Shown piece after piece: positions 1 to 5,258 of a DNA stretch of 5,258 nucleotides. Position numbers and translations under genes: made by a program. The DNA is taken from positions 1 to 5,258 of the forward strand of contig JAQCNK010000010.1 of assembly GCA_028275075.1 (NCBI GenBank), in the 5' to 3' direction. Source of the DNA: Haloarcula sp. Its GTDB lineage: Archaea > Halobacteriota > Halobacteria > Halobacteriales > Haloarculaceae. The first letter of the stretch is position 1. Each line of letters opens with the position of its first letter. Under the pieces are notes generated by a model. That model was not told the DNA's origin. It saw nothing but the letters and a program-made list of their open reading frames with translations, and ran no database searches.

Positions 1-347
1 GCCGCGAGGTTGTCGCCGCCGCTCTCGACGAGGACGAGGTCCAGGTCCGGATACGCGTCGACGAACGCATCTATCTGCTGGAGATTCATCGACGGGTCCT
101 CGCGGATGCCGGTGTGGGGACAGGCCCCCGTCTCGACGCCGGCGACCAGGTCTTCGGGGACGACGCCCGCGAACCGCTCGCGGAGCCGGTCGGCATCCTC
201 CTGTGTGAGGATGTCGTTGGCGATGACGCCCACATCCAGGCCGGCCTCGCGGAGCCGCGGCACCAGTTCGGTCAGCAGGCTGGTCTTGCCCGAGCCGACC
301 GGGCCGCCGATGCCGACGGTCGCTACGTCGCGGTGTGTCAGGCTCAT
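1..347 (-). CDS. ureG: Urease accessory GTPase UreG (partial, C-terminal part beyond left edge)
   Basis: SIMIBI-class GTPase chaperone that binds nickel and GTP and delivers nickel to the urease active site together with other urease accessory proteins in the cytoplasm. The visible 115 codons hold the P-loop GPVGSGKT (residues 15-22), an ANDI-T-ED segment (43-51) matching the family's TND-TKED region, the [13 protein letters not shown] block (72-84) with the Cys-Pro-His nickel-binding motif (76-78), and ESGGDNL (108-114). UreG proteins are usually about 200 residues, so roughly 85-90 residues are missing because the gene leaves the window; nothing suggests a break. The ATG overlaps the ureA stop as ATGA. 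There is no Shine-Dalgarno sequence ahead of it, so translation is probably coupled to ureA. The family Lys of TKED is Gln49 here, a minor difference. The family identity is secure. Confidence 0.97.
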   Translation of the reverse strand, partial: MSLTHRDVATVGIGGPVGSGKTSLLTELVPRLREAGLDVGVIANDILTQEDADRLRERFAGVVPEDLVAGVETGACPHTGIREDPSMNLQQIDAFVDAYPDLDLVLVESGGDNLA

Positions 348-682
348 TCGTCGTCAGTGTCGGCGGTACCCACACTGTCCGACCGGATTGGGTCGTGGAC
401 CGTCACGAGCTTCGTTCCGTCGGGGAAGACGGGCTCGACCTGAATCATCCCGATCATCTCGGGGACGCCGTCCATCACGTCGTCCCGGCCCAGCAGCTGC
501 GAGGCGCCGGAGCGGATCTCGGCGACTGAGTCGCCGTCACGACCCCGCTCGATGCACCAGTCGCTGATGTAGGCGACGGCTTCGGGGTGGCTCAGCGGGA
601 CGCCGCGATCCTTGCGGCGCCGCGCGATCTCTGCGGCAGTGAAGACGGTGAGTCGTTCCTCTTCTTTGGCTGTGAGCTTCAT
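344..682 (-). CDS. ureA: Urease gamma subunit UreA
   Basis: Small structural subunit of urease (urea amidohydrolase), assembling with UreB and UreC into the cytoplasmic nickel enzyme. The 112 residues align along their length with the roughly 100-residue gamma family: N-terminal [21 protein letters not shown] (14-23), PEAVAYIS (33-40), RDG-SVAE (48-55), [11 protein letters not shown] (67-77), then [15 protein letters not shown] (85-99), a family hallmark. After this comes a tail of about 13 residues ([13 protein letters not shown]) that is longer and more acidic than in bacterial homologues, consistent with a halophile. The start is the ATG that overlaps the ureC stop as ATGA; no GGAGG-like site precedes it, so reinitiation after ureC is likely. 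The stop overlaps the ureG start in the same way. Gamma being encoded after alpha is the reverse of the usual bacterial ureABC order. Confidence 0.97.
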   Translation of the reverse strand: MKLTAKEEERLTVFTAAEIARRRKDRGVPLSHPEAVAYISDWCIERGRDGDSVAEIRSGASQLLGRDDVMDGVPEMIGMIQVEPVFPDGTKLVTVHDPIRSDSVGTADTDDE

Positions 683-2385
683 ATCATGTACCGTTGTGCG
701 AGTGGGAGTTCGGAGGCCGGTTCACAGGTGACGTGTTCGCCGTCGACCTGGACTTCGAACGTCTCGGCGTCGATCTCGATGTCGTCGGGGCAGTAGCTGT
801 TGTGCACCATGTCGTCCTTGCCGGGCGTGCGGGTGCCCTCGACGGGGACGACCGGGGTGTCGAGCCCGTACTCCTCGCCGACACCGCGCTCGGCGGCCGC
901 CGGCGAGACGAACGACAGCGAGAGCGCGTGTTTGGCCTTGCCGACCGCGCCGGCCCGTTCACGCTGCTTGATGGGCTCGCAGGTCATCAGCGAGCCGTTG
1001 GCCTCGCCCATCTCCGAGTGGACGGGGAAGCCGCCTTTGAAGATCATCGCGGGTTTGACGCCGAAGAAAGCGGGGTCCCACAGACAGATGTCGGCGAGCT
1101 TGCCGGGTTCGAGCGTCCCGACGTACGACTCGATGCCGGCCGATATTGCTGGGTTGACCGTGTACTTCGAGATGTACCGCTTGATGCGGAAGTTGTCCGC
1201 GCCGGTCCCCTCGTCCTCGGGCAGCGGGCCGCGCTGGGACTTCATCTTCGAGGCGGTCTGCCAGGTGCGGGGAACGAGTTCCGCCATCCGCCCCATCGCC
1301 TGGGAGTCGGTCGTCATCATCGAGATGGCGCCCATGTCGTGGAGCACGTCCTCGGCGGCGATGGTTTCCGCGCGCACTCGGGATTCTGCGAAGGCAACGT
1401 CCTCGGGGACGTCGGGGTTGAGGTGGTGACACACCATCACCATGTCCAGGTGCTCGTCGAACGTGTTGTCGGTGTAAGGCATCGACGGGTTCGTCGACGA
1501 CGGCAGCATGTTCGACTGGCCGACCATCTCCATGATGTCGGGTGCGTGACCGCCGCCCGCGCCCTCGATGTGGAACAGGTGCATGGTCCGGCCGTCGACA
1601 GCGGCAAAGGTGTTCTCGACGAAGCCGGCCTCATTGAGCGTGTCGGTGTGCATACACACCTGTACGTCCATCTCCTCGGCGACATCGAGGGCCGTGTCGA
1701 TGGCGTCGGGCATCGATCCCCAGTCCTCGTGGAGTTTGAGCGTGCAGGCTCCGGCCTCAAGCGACTCGACCAGCGGTTCGGGCTTGGACGCGTTGCCTTT
1801 CGCGTAGAAGCCGGTGTTGACGGGCCAGTCCTCCGCGGCCTGCAGGTGGCGCTTGACGTTCTCCGGACCGGTTGTACAGGTGGTCGCACCGCCGCCGTAC
1901 CCACCGCCAAGCATCGTGGTGACACCGCCGGAGAGGGCGTGTTCGTGGAGCTGTGCCGAGTTCCAGTGGACGTGGATATCGAGTGCGCCCGCGGTGGCGA
2001 TCTTCCCCTCGCAGGGGTAGACGTCCGTCGAGGCGCCCACAACCATGTCGACCCCGTCCATCGTGTCGGGGTTGCCGGCCTTCCCGATACCGGCGATCTC
2101 GCCGTTTCGGATGCCGATATCCGCGGCGACGACACCCAGCACGGGGTCGATGATCGTGGCGTTGGTCAGCACCCAGTCCATCGCGCCCTCTTCCTGGGTG
2201 ACGCCGGGGGCCTGTCCGAGCCCGTCGCGAAGCGTCTTGCCGCCGCCGAAGACGGCCTCGTCGCCGTGGGTCCGGTAGTCCGTCTCGACCTTTGCGAACA
2301 GTTCGGTGTCGCCGAGGCGGACCTTGTCACCCTCAGTCGGACCGTACAGCGACGCGTAGGCGTCGCGGTCCATCTCGCGGGTCAT
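679..2385 (-). CDS. ureC: Urease alpha (catalytic) subunit UreC
   Basis: Catalytic subunit that holds the dinuclear nickel centre and hydrolyses urea to ammonia and carbamate. At 568 residues it is almost the same length as Klebsiella UreC (567). Expected residues are all visible: His138 and His140 (DIHVHW), the carbamylated nickel-bridging Lys217 and His219 (LKLHEDWG), His246 (CMHTDT), His272 ([14 protein letters not shown]), the flap residues Cys319-His320 (VCHHL) and the ligand Asp360 (TTDSQAMGR). The C-terminal MVHNS and LPLAQRYMI also fit. One segment differs: after HVHW the family's ICPQQ is NSAQL, and the glycine loop before ATTCT is about four residues shorter, offset by four extra residues near the N terminus. 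Met1 is preferred over Met5 because GGAGG lies 7 nt upstream. The start overlaps the ureB stop (ATGA) and the stop overlaps the ureA start (ATGA). Confidence 0.99.
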   Translation of the reverse strand: MTREMDRDAYASLYGPTEGDKVRLGDTELFAKVETDYRTHGDEAVFGGGKTLRDGLGQAPGVTQEEGAMDWVLTNATIIDPVLGVVAADIGIRNGEIAGIGKAGNPDTMDGVDMVVGASTDVYPCEGKIATAGALDIHVHWNSAQLHEHALSGGVTTMLGGGYGGGATTCTTGPENVKRHLQAAEDWPVNTGFYAKGNASKPEPLVESLEAGACTLKLHEDWGSMPDAIDTALDVAEEMDVQVCMHTDTLNEAGFVENTFAAVDGRTMHLFHIEGAGGGHAPDIMEMVGQSNMLPSSTNPSMPYTDNTFDEHLDMVMVCHHLNPDVPEDVAFAESRVRAETIAAEDVLHDMGAISMMTTDSQAMGRMAELVPRTWQTASKMKSQRGPLPEDEGTGADNFRIKRYISKYTVNPAISAGIESYVGTLEPGKLADICLWDPAFFGVKPAMIFKGGFPVHSEMGEANGSLMTCEPIKQRERAGAVGKAKHALSLSFVSPAAAERGVGEEYGLDTPVVPVEGTRTPGKDDMVHNSYCPDDIEIDAETFEVQVDGEHVTCEPASELPLAQRYMI

Positions 2386-2774
2386 TCTGTCTCCTCCCCG
2401 CCGGTGTCACCGAAGCCGGCCCCACGCAGTCGCTCCAGGGCGTCGGCCGGGTCGGCGTCAACGCTCCCGTTGACCATCCCGTTCATCCCGTGGGCGACGC
2501 GCTTGCCGCCGATATCTACCAGCTCGATCGTCTGCTGGTCGCCGGGTTCGAACCGCACTGCGGTGCCCGCGGGGATGTTCAGCCGCATCCCGAAGGCCGC
2601 TTCGCGGTCGAACTCCAGGGCGGCGTTGGCCTCGAAGAAGTGGAAATGCGAGCCGACCTGTACGGGTCGGTCGCCGGTGTTGCCGACAGTCACTTCGGCG
2701 GTCTCGCGCCCCTCGTTCAATGTAACGGTTCCCTCGCCGACGACGACCTCGCCGGGGGTGAGGTCTTCACTCAT
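2382..2774 (-). CDS. ureB: Urease beta subunit UreB
   Basis: Structural beta subunit of urease, first gene of the urease block and so the translational lead for ureC, ureA and ureG. The 130 residues contain the family landmarks [18 protein letters not shown] near the N terminus, then [20 protein letters not shown] (34-53), [20 protein letters not shown] (55-74) and FEPG (75-78). These match the beta family (typically 100-110 residues), including the GDRP-QVGSH-HF-E-N signature. The last 25 or so residues (from about [10 protein letters not shown]) form an extra, acidic tail that bacterial homologues lack; its role is unknown. The ATG is supported by GGAGGG 7 nt upstream and by a promoter about 70 nt upstream. 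The stop codon overlaps the ureC start as ATGA. Here beta and gamma are separate proteins, unlike the fused beta-gamma chain of some bacteria. Confidence 0.98.
   Translation of the reverse strand: MSEDLTPGEVVVGEGTVTLNEGRETAEVTVGNTGDRPVQVGSHFHFFEANAALEFDREAAFGMRLNIPAGTAVRFEPGDQQTIELVDIGGKRVAHGMNGMVNGSVDADPADALERLRGAGFGDTGGEETE
2393..2397 (-). promoter_or_regulatory. Shine-Dalgarno site for ureC
   Basis: GGAGG on the minus strand, 7 nt before the ureC ATG and inside the last codons of ureB. It decides the start at Met1 (spacing 7 nt) over the in-frame Met5 (spacing 19 nt). It lets ureC initiate independently as well as by coupling to ureB. Confidence 0.75.
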
Positions 2775-2781
2775 CGTGAAT

Positions 2782-2787
2782 CCCTCC
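2782..2787 (-). promoter_or_regulatory. Shine-Dalgarno site for ureB
   Basis: GGAGGG on the minus strand, 7 nt before the ureB ATG, a good match to the 3' end of archaeal 16S rRNA. It confirms the ureB start and implies a leadered mRNA, in contrast to the many leaderless transcripts of haloarchaea. Confidence 0.8.
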
Positions 2788-2815
2788 GAAGCGTATTTCC
2801 AAATGTTTGTCCAGC

Positions 2816-2826
2816 ATCAACGTGAT
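2816..2826. repeat. Short inverted repeat at the predicted urease transcription start (possible operator)
   Basis: ATCA-ACG-TGAT is an interrupted palindrome with 4-bp arms that sits across the predicted transcription start of ureB. A second one, CAAA-TG-TTTG, lies just downstream at 2800-2809 in the leader. Position over the start site is where an archaeal repressor would act, but arms this short arise often by chance. Confidence 0.2.
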
Positions 2827-2840
2827 CTTTTGAATACCTC

Positions 2841-2855
2841 TTATAAACAATTTCG
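2841..2855 (-). promoter_or_regulatory. Archaeal BRE/TATA promoter for ureBCAG
   Basis: On the minus strand CGAAA (2855-2851), resembling a TFB recognition element, is followed after TTG by TTTATAA (2847-2841), close to the haloarchaeal TATA consensus. Counting about 26 nt from the TATA centre puts the transcription start near 2818, giving a leader of about 44 nt that contains the ureB Shine-Dalgarno site. The sequence match is good and the placement sensible. The start point is inferred from known archaeal spacing, not visible directly. Confidence 0.65.
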
Positions 2856-2939
2856 TGTAGGTGCAATCTCCGCCATAGAAAATCTGGAAGCGTGAATAAA
2901 TTATATTTTTGTCCGGAGCGGTAAACGTCCGTACAGTAT

Positions 2940-3731
2940 TCACTCCGTATCGAGGCGTCGCTGGGCCTCTTCGACAGTCAGCGGTATCTCGCCTCGGCCA
3001 TCAAACAGCCGGACGACTTGGGGTGGCTGGAGGTCGCAGTCGGCGAGCAGGCCCGCGTCGGTCAGTATCTCGCGGGTCGGTCCTGTGTCGGCGACTGTCC
3101 CGTCGGCGTCGAACAGGACGACGCGGTCGGCGACGTGGGGAACCAGTTCGGTATCGGGCGTCGACGTGACGAGCGTGACGCCGCGGTCGGATAGATCGGC
3201 CAGCAGGTCGAGTATCGCGGCGCGGTTGGCGGCGTCGACGTTGCTGACCGGTTCGTCCAGCAGGAGGACGTCCGGTTCGACAGTCAGTGCGCTGGCGAGA
3301 GCGGCGCGGCGCTGTTGCCCACCACTGAGTCGAAACGGTGGTTTCGACCGCAGCGCAGTCAGGTCGAGTCGGTCGGCGACACGGTCGACCAAGCGGTCGA
3401 CCTCCTGCTCCGGGCGGTCCTGTTGGGTCGGGCCGTAGCGCAGGTCCTCCTCGACAGTCGGGTTGAAGAGGTAGTCCGCGGGGTGTTGCGTGAGAACGCT
3501 CAGGCGATCACGGACGCTGTCGGCGTCGGTCGTCTCGTCGAAGTACCGAACGGTACCGTCGTCGGGTTCGACGAGCCCGCCCAGCAGTTGCAATAGGGTG
3601 CTCTTTCCCGCGCCGTTCGGGCCCAGCAGTGCCAGCCGCTCTCCGGACTCGACGGTGATGTCGACACCGTCGACGGCGAGGGTCCCGTCCGGATAGCGGT
3701 ACCGCAGGCCCATGGCTTCGATGGCCGTCAC
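2940..3731 (-). CDS. cbiO: ECF-type nickel/cobalt transporter ATP-binding subunit CbiO/NikO
   Basis: ABC ATPase (A component) that would power metal uptake through CbiQ and CbiM at the cytoplasmic face of the membrane. Its 263 residues show Walker A GPNGAGKST (37-45), the Q-loop Gln82 followed by the CbiO-like HPADYLFNPTVEEDLRYGP, signature LSGGQ (135-139), Walker B VLLLDEP (155-161) and a D-loop SNVD (163-166). The switch histidine is absent: STHD of the family reads STPD here (Pro192). The chosen start is the GTG that overlaps the cbiQ stop as GTGA and has GGTGATC just upstream; an ATG six codons later has no such site. The reading frame stays open far into cbiQ, but that extension has no family resemblance. 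Nickel is inferred from the urease neighbours. Family identity is certain, metal specificity is not. Confidence 0.95.
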   Translation of the reverse strand: MTAIEAMGLRYRYPDGTLAVDGVDITVESGERLALLGPNGAGKSTLLQLLGGLVEPDDGTVRYFDETTDADSVRDRLSVLTQHPADYLFNPTVEEDLRYGPTQQDRPEQEVDRLVDRVADRLDLTALRSKPPFRLSGGQQRRAALASALTVEPDVLLLDEPVSNVDAANRAAILDLLADLSDRGVTLVTSTPDTELVPHVADRVVLFDADGTVADTGPTREILTDAGLLADCDLQPPQVVRLFDGRGEIPLTVEEAQRRLDTE

Positions 3732-4519
3732 GCGATCACCACCCACACGGCGACGACTACGATCACTACGAACGCCAAGTCCGCCACGCCGACAGCCCGC
3801 GCAGACGGACGTGGCATCGGGCCGGTCCCGCCCCGTGCGCGTGCGGCACGCTCGACTCGCTCGCCGCGTTCGAGGCTCCGAAGCAGGAAGGTCCCGAGGA
3901 AGTTCCCCGAGTCGCGCCACGTTCGGCGGAGCGCCGGTTCGCGTATCGTGCGGCTCTGGCGGGCGCGGACCATCCGTTCGAGTTCGGCAAAGAACAGCAG
4001 GAGATAGCGATAGGTGATCGCCAGCAGTGACACGGCGATGGCGGGCGCGCGGAGGCGCCTGATAGCGCCGAGCACGTCGACGAACCGCGTCGTCAACAGC
4101 AGCAGCGAGAGGAATCCAACGCAGGCGGCCACCCGTGTAGTGAACATGGCGACGTACGCGACCCCGGCACTCGACAGCGGAAGCCCCGGAACGGTGGGGC
4201 CGCCCATCAGTACCGCCTGCGGCGCGACGACGGTAAGCGCCATCGCCGGTGGTCCGGCCAGCCGACCGGCGAACGCCCGGGCGGGGACTCGCGAACACGC
4301 GGCGAGCACGACGGCCACGGCGACCAGTCCTGCCACCGTCGCGAACTCCCGCTGGAGGACGGTGACGGTGACCAGCGCGAAGACGCCGACGAGTTTCACC
4401 GCGGGGGTCACGGCCTGGAGAAAGCCGGTGCGCTGTGGGACTTCCTCGGCGAGGAGAAACCAGCGCGCCCGGGCGGCGATGGCGGCGACGGTTCGGTCGA
4501 GGAGGTCGGTCTGGACCAC
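3728..4519 (-). CDS. cbiQ: ECF-type nickel/cobalt transporter transmembrane subunit CbiQ/NikQ
   Basis: T component of the ECF transporter, linking the ATPase to the metal-binding CbiM subunit. The 263-residue protein has hydrophobic stretches at about 40-55, 60-76, 92-106, 119-143, 156-178 and 246-262, separated by a long basic cytoplasmic region (about 180-240). That region holds the two Ala-Arg coupling motifs typical of this family, ARQ (186-188, in RMVRARQSR) and ARG (228-230, in RAARARGG), which contact the ATPase. The only reasonable start is GTG, 2 nt after the stop of the preceding gene; no later ATG occurs before residue 93 and no Shine-Dalgarno site is visible, so translation is probably coupled to the upstream gene. 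The stop overlaps the cbiO start as GTGA. Substrate assignment to nickel rests on gene context. Confidence 0.92.
   Translation of the reverse strand: MVQTDLLDRTVAAIAARARWFLLAEEVPQRTGFLQAVTPAVKLVGVFALVTVTVLQREFATVAGLVAVAVVLAACSRVPARAFAGRLAGPPAMALTVVAPQAVLMGGPTVPGLPLSSAGVAYVAMFTTRVAACVGFLSLLLLTTRFVDVLGAIRRLRAPAIAVSLLAITYRYLLLFFAELERMVRARQSRTIREPALRRTWRDSGNFLGTFLLRSLERGERVERAARARGGTGPMPRPSARAVGVADLAFVVIVVVAVWVVIA
3734..3740 (-). promoter_or_regulatory. Shine-Dalgarno-like site deciding the cbiO GTG start
   Basis: GGTGATC on the minus strand, part of the full anti-16S complement GGAGGTGATC, lies 2 nt before the GTG. It supports the GTG over the ATG at 3713, which lacks any such site. It falls inside the last codons of cbiQ. 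Confidence 0.5.
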
Positions 4520-4521
4520 GG

Positions 4522-4815
4522 TTAGCTGGGGTCGTCTGTGGTGAGCAGGCGCCCCAGTCCGACCGCGACCAAGAGCGTCAGCGCCGTCCCGACGACCGCC
4601 GAGACGAAGGTCCCGGTCGCGCTCCCCAGCCCCGGCACGCCGTAGTCGGGCAGCGGTGCAGTCCCGACGGCCTCGGCGTCGTCGGTCGCCCCGGTCGCCT
4701 CGGCGGCGTTCTCCAGGGGCTCGGCGTAGCCGACCTGGCCGGCGGCCCAGCCGAACACCGGCGCGAGCACCGCGAGTACGAGCAGCGCCGCGAGAGGCCG
4801 GCGATAGCCCTCCAT
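4522..4815 (-). CDS. Small two-helix membrane subunit, CbiN/NikN-like (PDGLE-type)
   Basis: 97-residue membrane protein between cbiM and cbiQ, the place where nickel and cobalt ECF systems encode the small accessory subunit CbiN or NikN that helps CbiM load metal. A hydrophobic helix at about 7-27 is followed by an outward-facing loop (about 28-65) and a second helix at about 67-90 with a short acidic tail (TTDDPS). The loop ends in PLPDYGVPGLG (54-64), which resembles the conserved end of the PDGLE-domain family; the PDGLE motif itself is replaced by YAEPLEN (30-36). The loop is acidic and Ala-rich, as suits a halophile. The ATG overlaps the cbiM stop as TGATG and has GGAGGT 9 nt upstream. 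Two-helix topology and context are firm; the exact family label is from memory of the motif. Confidence 0.8.
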   Translation of the reverse strand: MEGYRRPLAALLVLAVLAPVFGWAAGQVGYAEPLENAAEATGATDDAEAVGTAPLPDYGVPGLGSATGTFVSAVVGTALTLLVAVGLGRLLTTDDPS

Positions 4816-5258
4816 CAGGCGCTGACCTCCTGTGTGGCCGTCGGACGGAGGTCCGGCCTGGCCTGTGCGAGGTAGCGGTAGACGACCGCCGTGATCGCCC
4901 CCTCGATGAGTCCCAGCACGAGGTGTCCCACGCCCATGATGGCGAGCGTCGTCACCAGCTGGTACTCGAACGCCGAGGACAGTCCCAGTTGGACGCCGGC
5001 TGTGAGCGCGCCGGCGGTGATACCGAGCCAGCCGGCAGCGAAGGCGGCCCTGTACTCGCCGGACGGGGCAAGCAGCCGGTAGACGCCGTAGCCCACGTAC
5101 ACCTCGACGACGGCCATGTTGAACACGTTCGCGCCCAGCGCCACGAGCCCCCCGTCGCCGAAGACGAGCGCCTGGATAACGACAACTGTAGCCACGGCCA
5201 GCGAACCCAGGTGCGGGCCGAGCATGATAGCGGCGAAGGCACCGCCGACGAAGTGGGC
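4815..5258 (-). CDS. cbiM: ECF-type nickel/cobalt transporter substrate-binding membrane subunit CbiM/NikM (partial, N-terminal part beyond right edge)
   Basis: S component that binds the metal ion and carries it across the membrane. The frame is open to the window edge, so the internal Met at 5225 is not the start. 147 residues are visible and about 60-70 are missing, including the N-terminal Met-His that forms part of the metal site in this family. Seen here are HFVGGAFAAIMLGP (2-15), QALVFGDGG (29-37), LGANVFNM (41-48), and the last helix region GHLVLGLIEGAIT (111-123), all typical of CbiM. His2 of the visible part sits where the family has a conserved histidine ahead of a Gly-rich helix, which may be the further metal ligand. 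The stop overlaps the start of the next gene by one base (TGATG). Family certain; nickel over cobalt inferred from urease next door. Confidence 0.93.
   Translation of the reverse strand, partial: AHFVGGAFAAIMLGPHLGSLAVATVVVIQALVFGDGGLVALGANVFNMAVVEVYVGYGVYRLLAPSGEYRAAFAAGWLGITAGALTAGVQLGLSSAFEYQLVTTLAIMGVGHLVLGLIEGAITAVVYRYLAQARPDLRPTATQEVSA
4825..4830 (-). promoter_or_regulatory. Shine-Dalgarno site for the CbiN/NikN-like gene
   Basis: GGAGGT on the minus strand, 9 nt before the ATG and inside the last codons of cbiM. It supports the annotated start and independent initiation in addition to the TGATG overlap. Confidence 0.7.

Larger units (their letters stand above)
2775..2939 (-). other. 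AT-rich intergenic control region between the metal transporter and urease blocks
   Basis: The only real non-coding gap in the window, 165 bp between the cbiO stop and the ureB start, and clearly richer in A/T than the genes around it. Reading in the direction of transcription it holds a weak CGGA/TCCG dyad just after the cbiO stop, then a run of A/T (AAAAATATAATTTATT, 2895-2910) that could be a second, weaker TATA element or part of a transcription stop for the transporter operon. After that come the stronger BRE/TATA pair, the predicted transcription start near 2818, two small inverted repeats (2816-2826 and 2800-2809), and the ureB Shine-Dalgarno site. I see no small ORF, tRNA or riboswitch-like structure in it, and no match to the NikR operator form GTATGA-N16-TCATAC. 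Confidence 0.8.

Noticed and set aside
10..567. Plus-strand open frames across ureG and ureA
   Set aside because: Ser/Arg/Pro-rich translations without motifs, opposite well-identified genes; a side effect of low stop-codon frequency in GC-rich DNA.
694..2895. A 733-codon open frame on the plus strand, opposite ureC and ureB
   Set aside because: Its translation resembles no family I know and is rich in Val, Gly, Arg and Asp as expected from the complement of GC-rich acidic haloarchaeal genes. Urease subunits with all active-site residues occupy the other strand, and the frame runs on through the urease promoter.
2911..2936. Possible intrinsic terminator after cbiO (CGGA...TCCG dyad followed by A/T)
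   Set aside because: The stem is only four base pairs with a ten-base loop, and the transcript would be A-rich rather than U-rich right after it. Too weak to annotate as a terminator.
2775..2939. NikR operator, cobalamin or NiCo riboswitch in the gap
   Set aside because: No GTATGA/TCATAC half-sites at the right spacing, and no conserved riboswitch core could be picked out by eye in this short AT-rich stretch.
3732..4298. N-terminal extension of the cbiO frame deep into cbiQ
   Set aside because: The extra residues are Arg-rich with no resemblance to ABC proteins, overlap a confident CbiQ gene, and the GTG at 3731 has a Shine-Dalgarno-like site and the usual GTGA overlap.
3712..4544. Plus-strand open frames opposite cbiQ
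   Set aside because: Low-complexity Ala/Ser/Thr/Arg translations; the minus strand has clear membrane helices and the ARQ/ARG coupling motifs.
5223..5225. ATG at 5225 as the start of cbiM
   Set aside because: The frame is open to the edge and the upstream codons (HFVGGAFAAI) match the CbiM family, so this Met is internal and the gene is cut by the window.
1..5258. Mobile elements, CRISPR arrays, tRNA or rRNA genes
   Set aside because: No transposase, terminal repeats, regularly spaced repeats or tRNA-like cloverleaf were seen; the window is almost fully coding with metabolic genes.

Overview
The window looks like a stretch of haloarchaeal chromosome (or large replicon). It is GC-rich, with strong G/C preference at third codon positions, and the proteins are rich in Asp/Glu and have acidic tails. 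The one intergenic gap is AT-rich and carries an archaeal BRE/TATA-type promoter rather than a bacterial one. All eight genes I can support lie on the minus strand, so transcription runs from high to low coordinates. The assignment to haloarchaea is an inference from composition, promoter style and gene order; no rRNA or taxonomic marker is present.

Upstream block (5258 down to 2940): a four-gene energy-coupling-factor (ECF) transporter for a transition metal. In transcription order it has CbiM/NikM (5' part outside the window), a small two-helix CbiN/NikN-like protein, the CbiQ/NikQ transmembrane coupling subunit and the CbiO/NikO ATPase. Gene ends overlap or nearly touch (TGATG, a 2-nt gap, GTGA), so this is one translationally coupled operon. 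Its position directly ahead of urease genes makes nickel, not cobalt, the likely substrate. The ATPase has a proline where the catalytic switch histidine of ABC ATPases normally sits.

Gap (2939 down to 2775): 165 bp, AT-rich, with a well-placed promoter (CGAAA then TTTATAA) and a strong Shine-Dalgarno sequence in front of ureB.

Downstream block (2774 down to 1): urease structural genes in the order ureB (beta), ureC (alpha, catalytic), ureA (gamma), then the first 115 codons of the GTPase chaperone ureG, which runs off the left edge. Each junction is a 4-nt ATGA overlap. UreC keeps all the nickel ligands and catalytic residues expected of urease, but the segment between its first two metal-binding histidines and the ATTCT motif is shortened and diverged.

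Together the window is a nickel-to-urease module. The transporter imports Ni2+, UreG (with other accessory proteins presumably encoded beyond the left edge) delivers it to the UreABC apoenzyme, and the enzyme hydrolyses urea to ammonia and carbamate. I did not find a wholly new system. The most interesting points are the altered ATPase H-loop, the altered UreC active-site-proximal loop, and the separate promoter that splits metal supply from enzyme synthesis.
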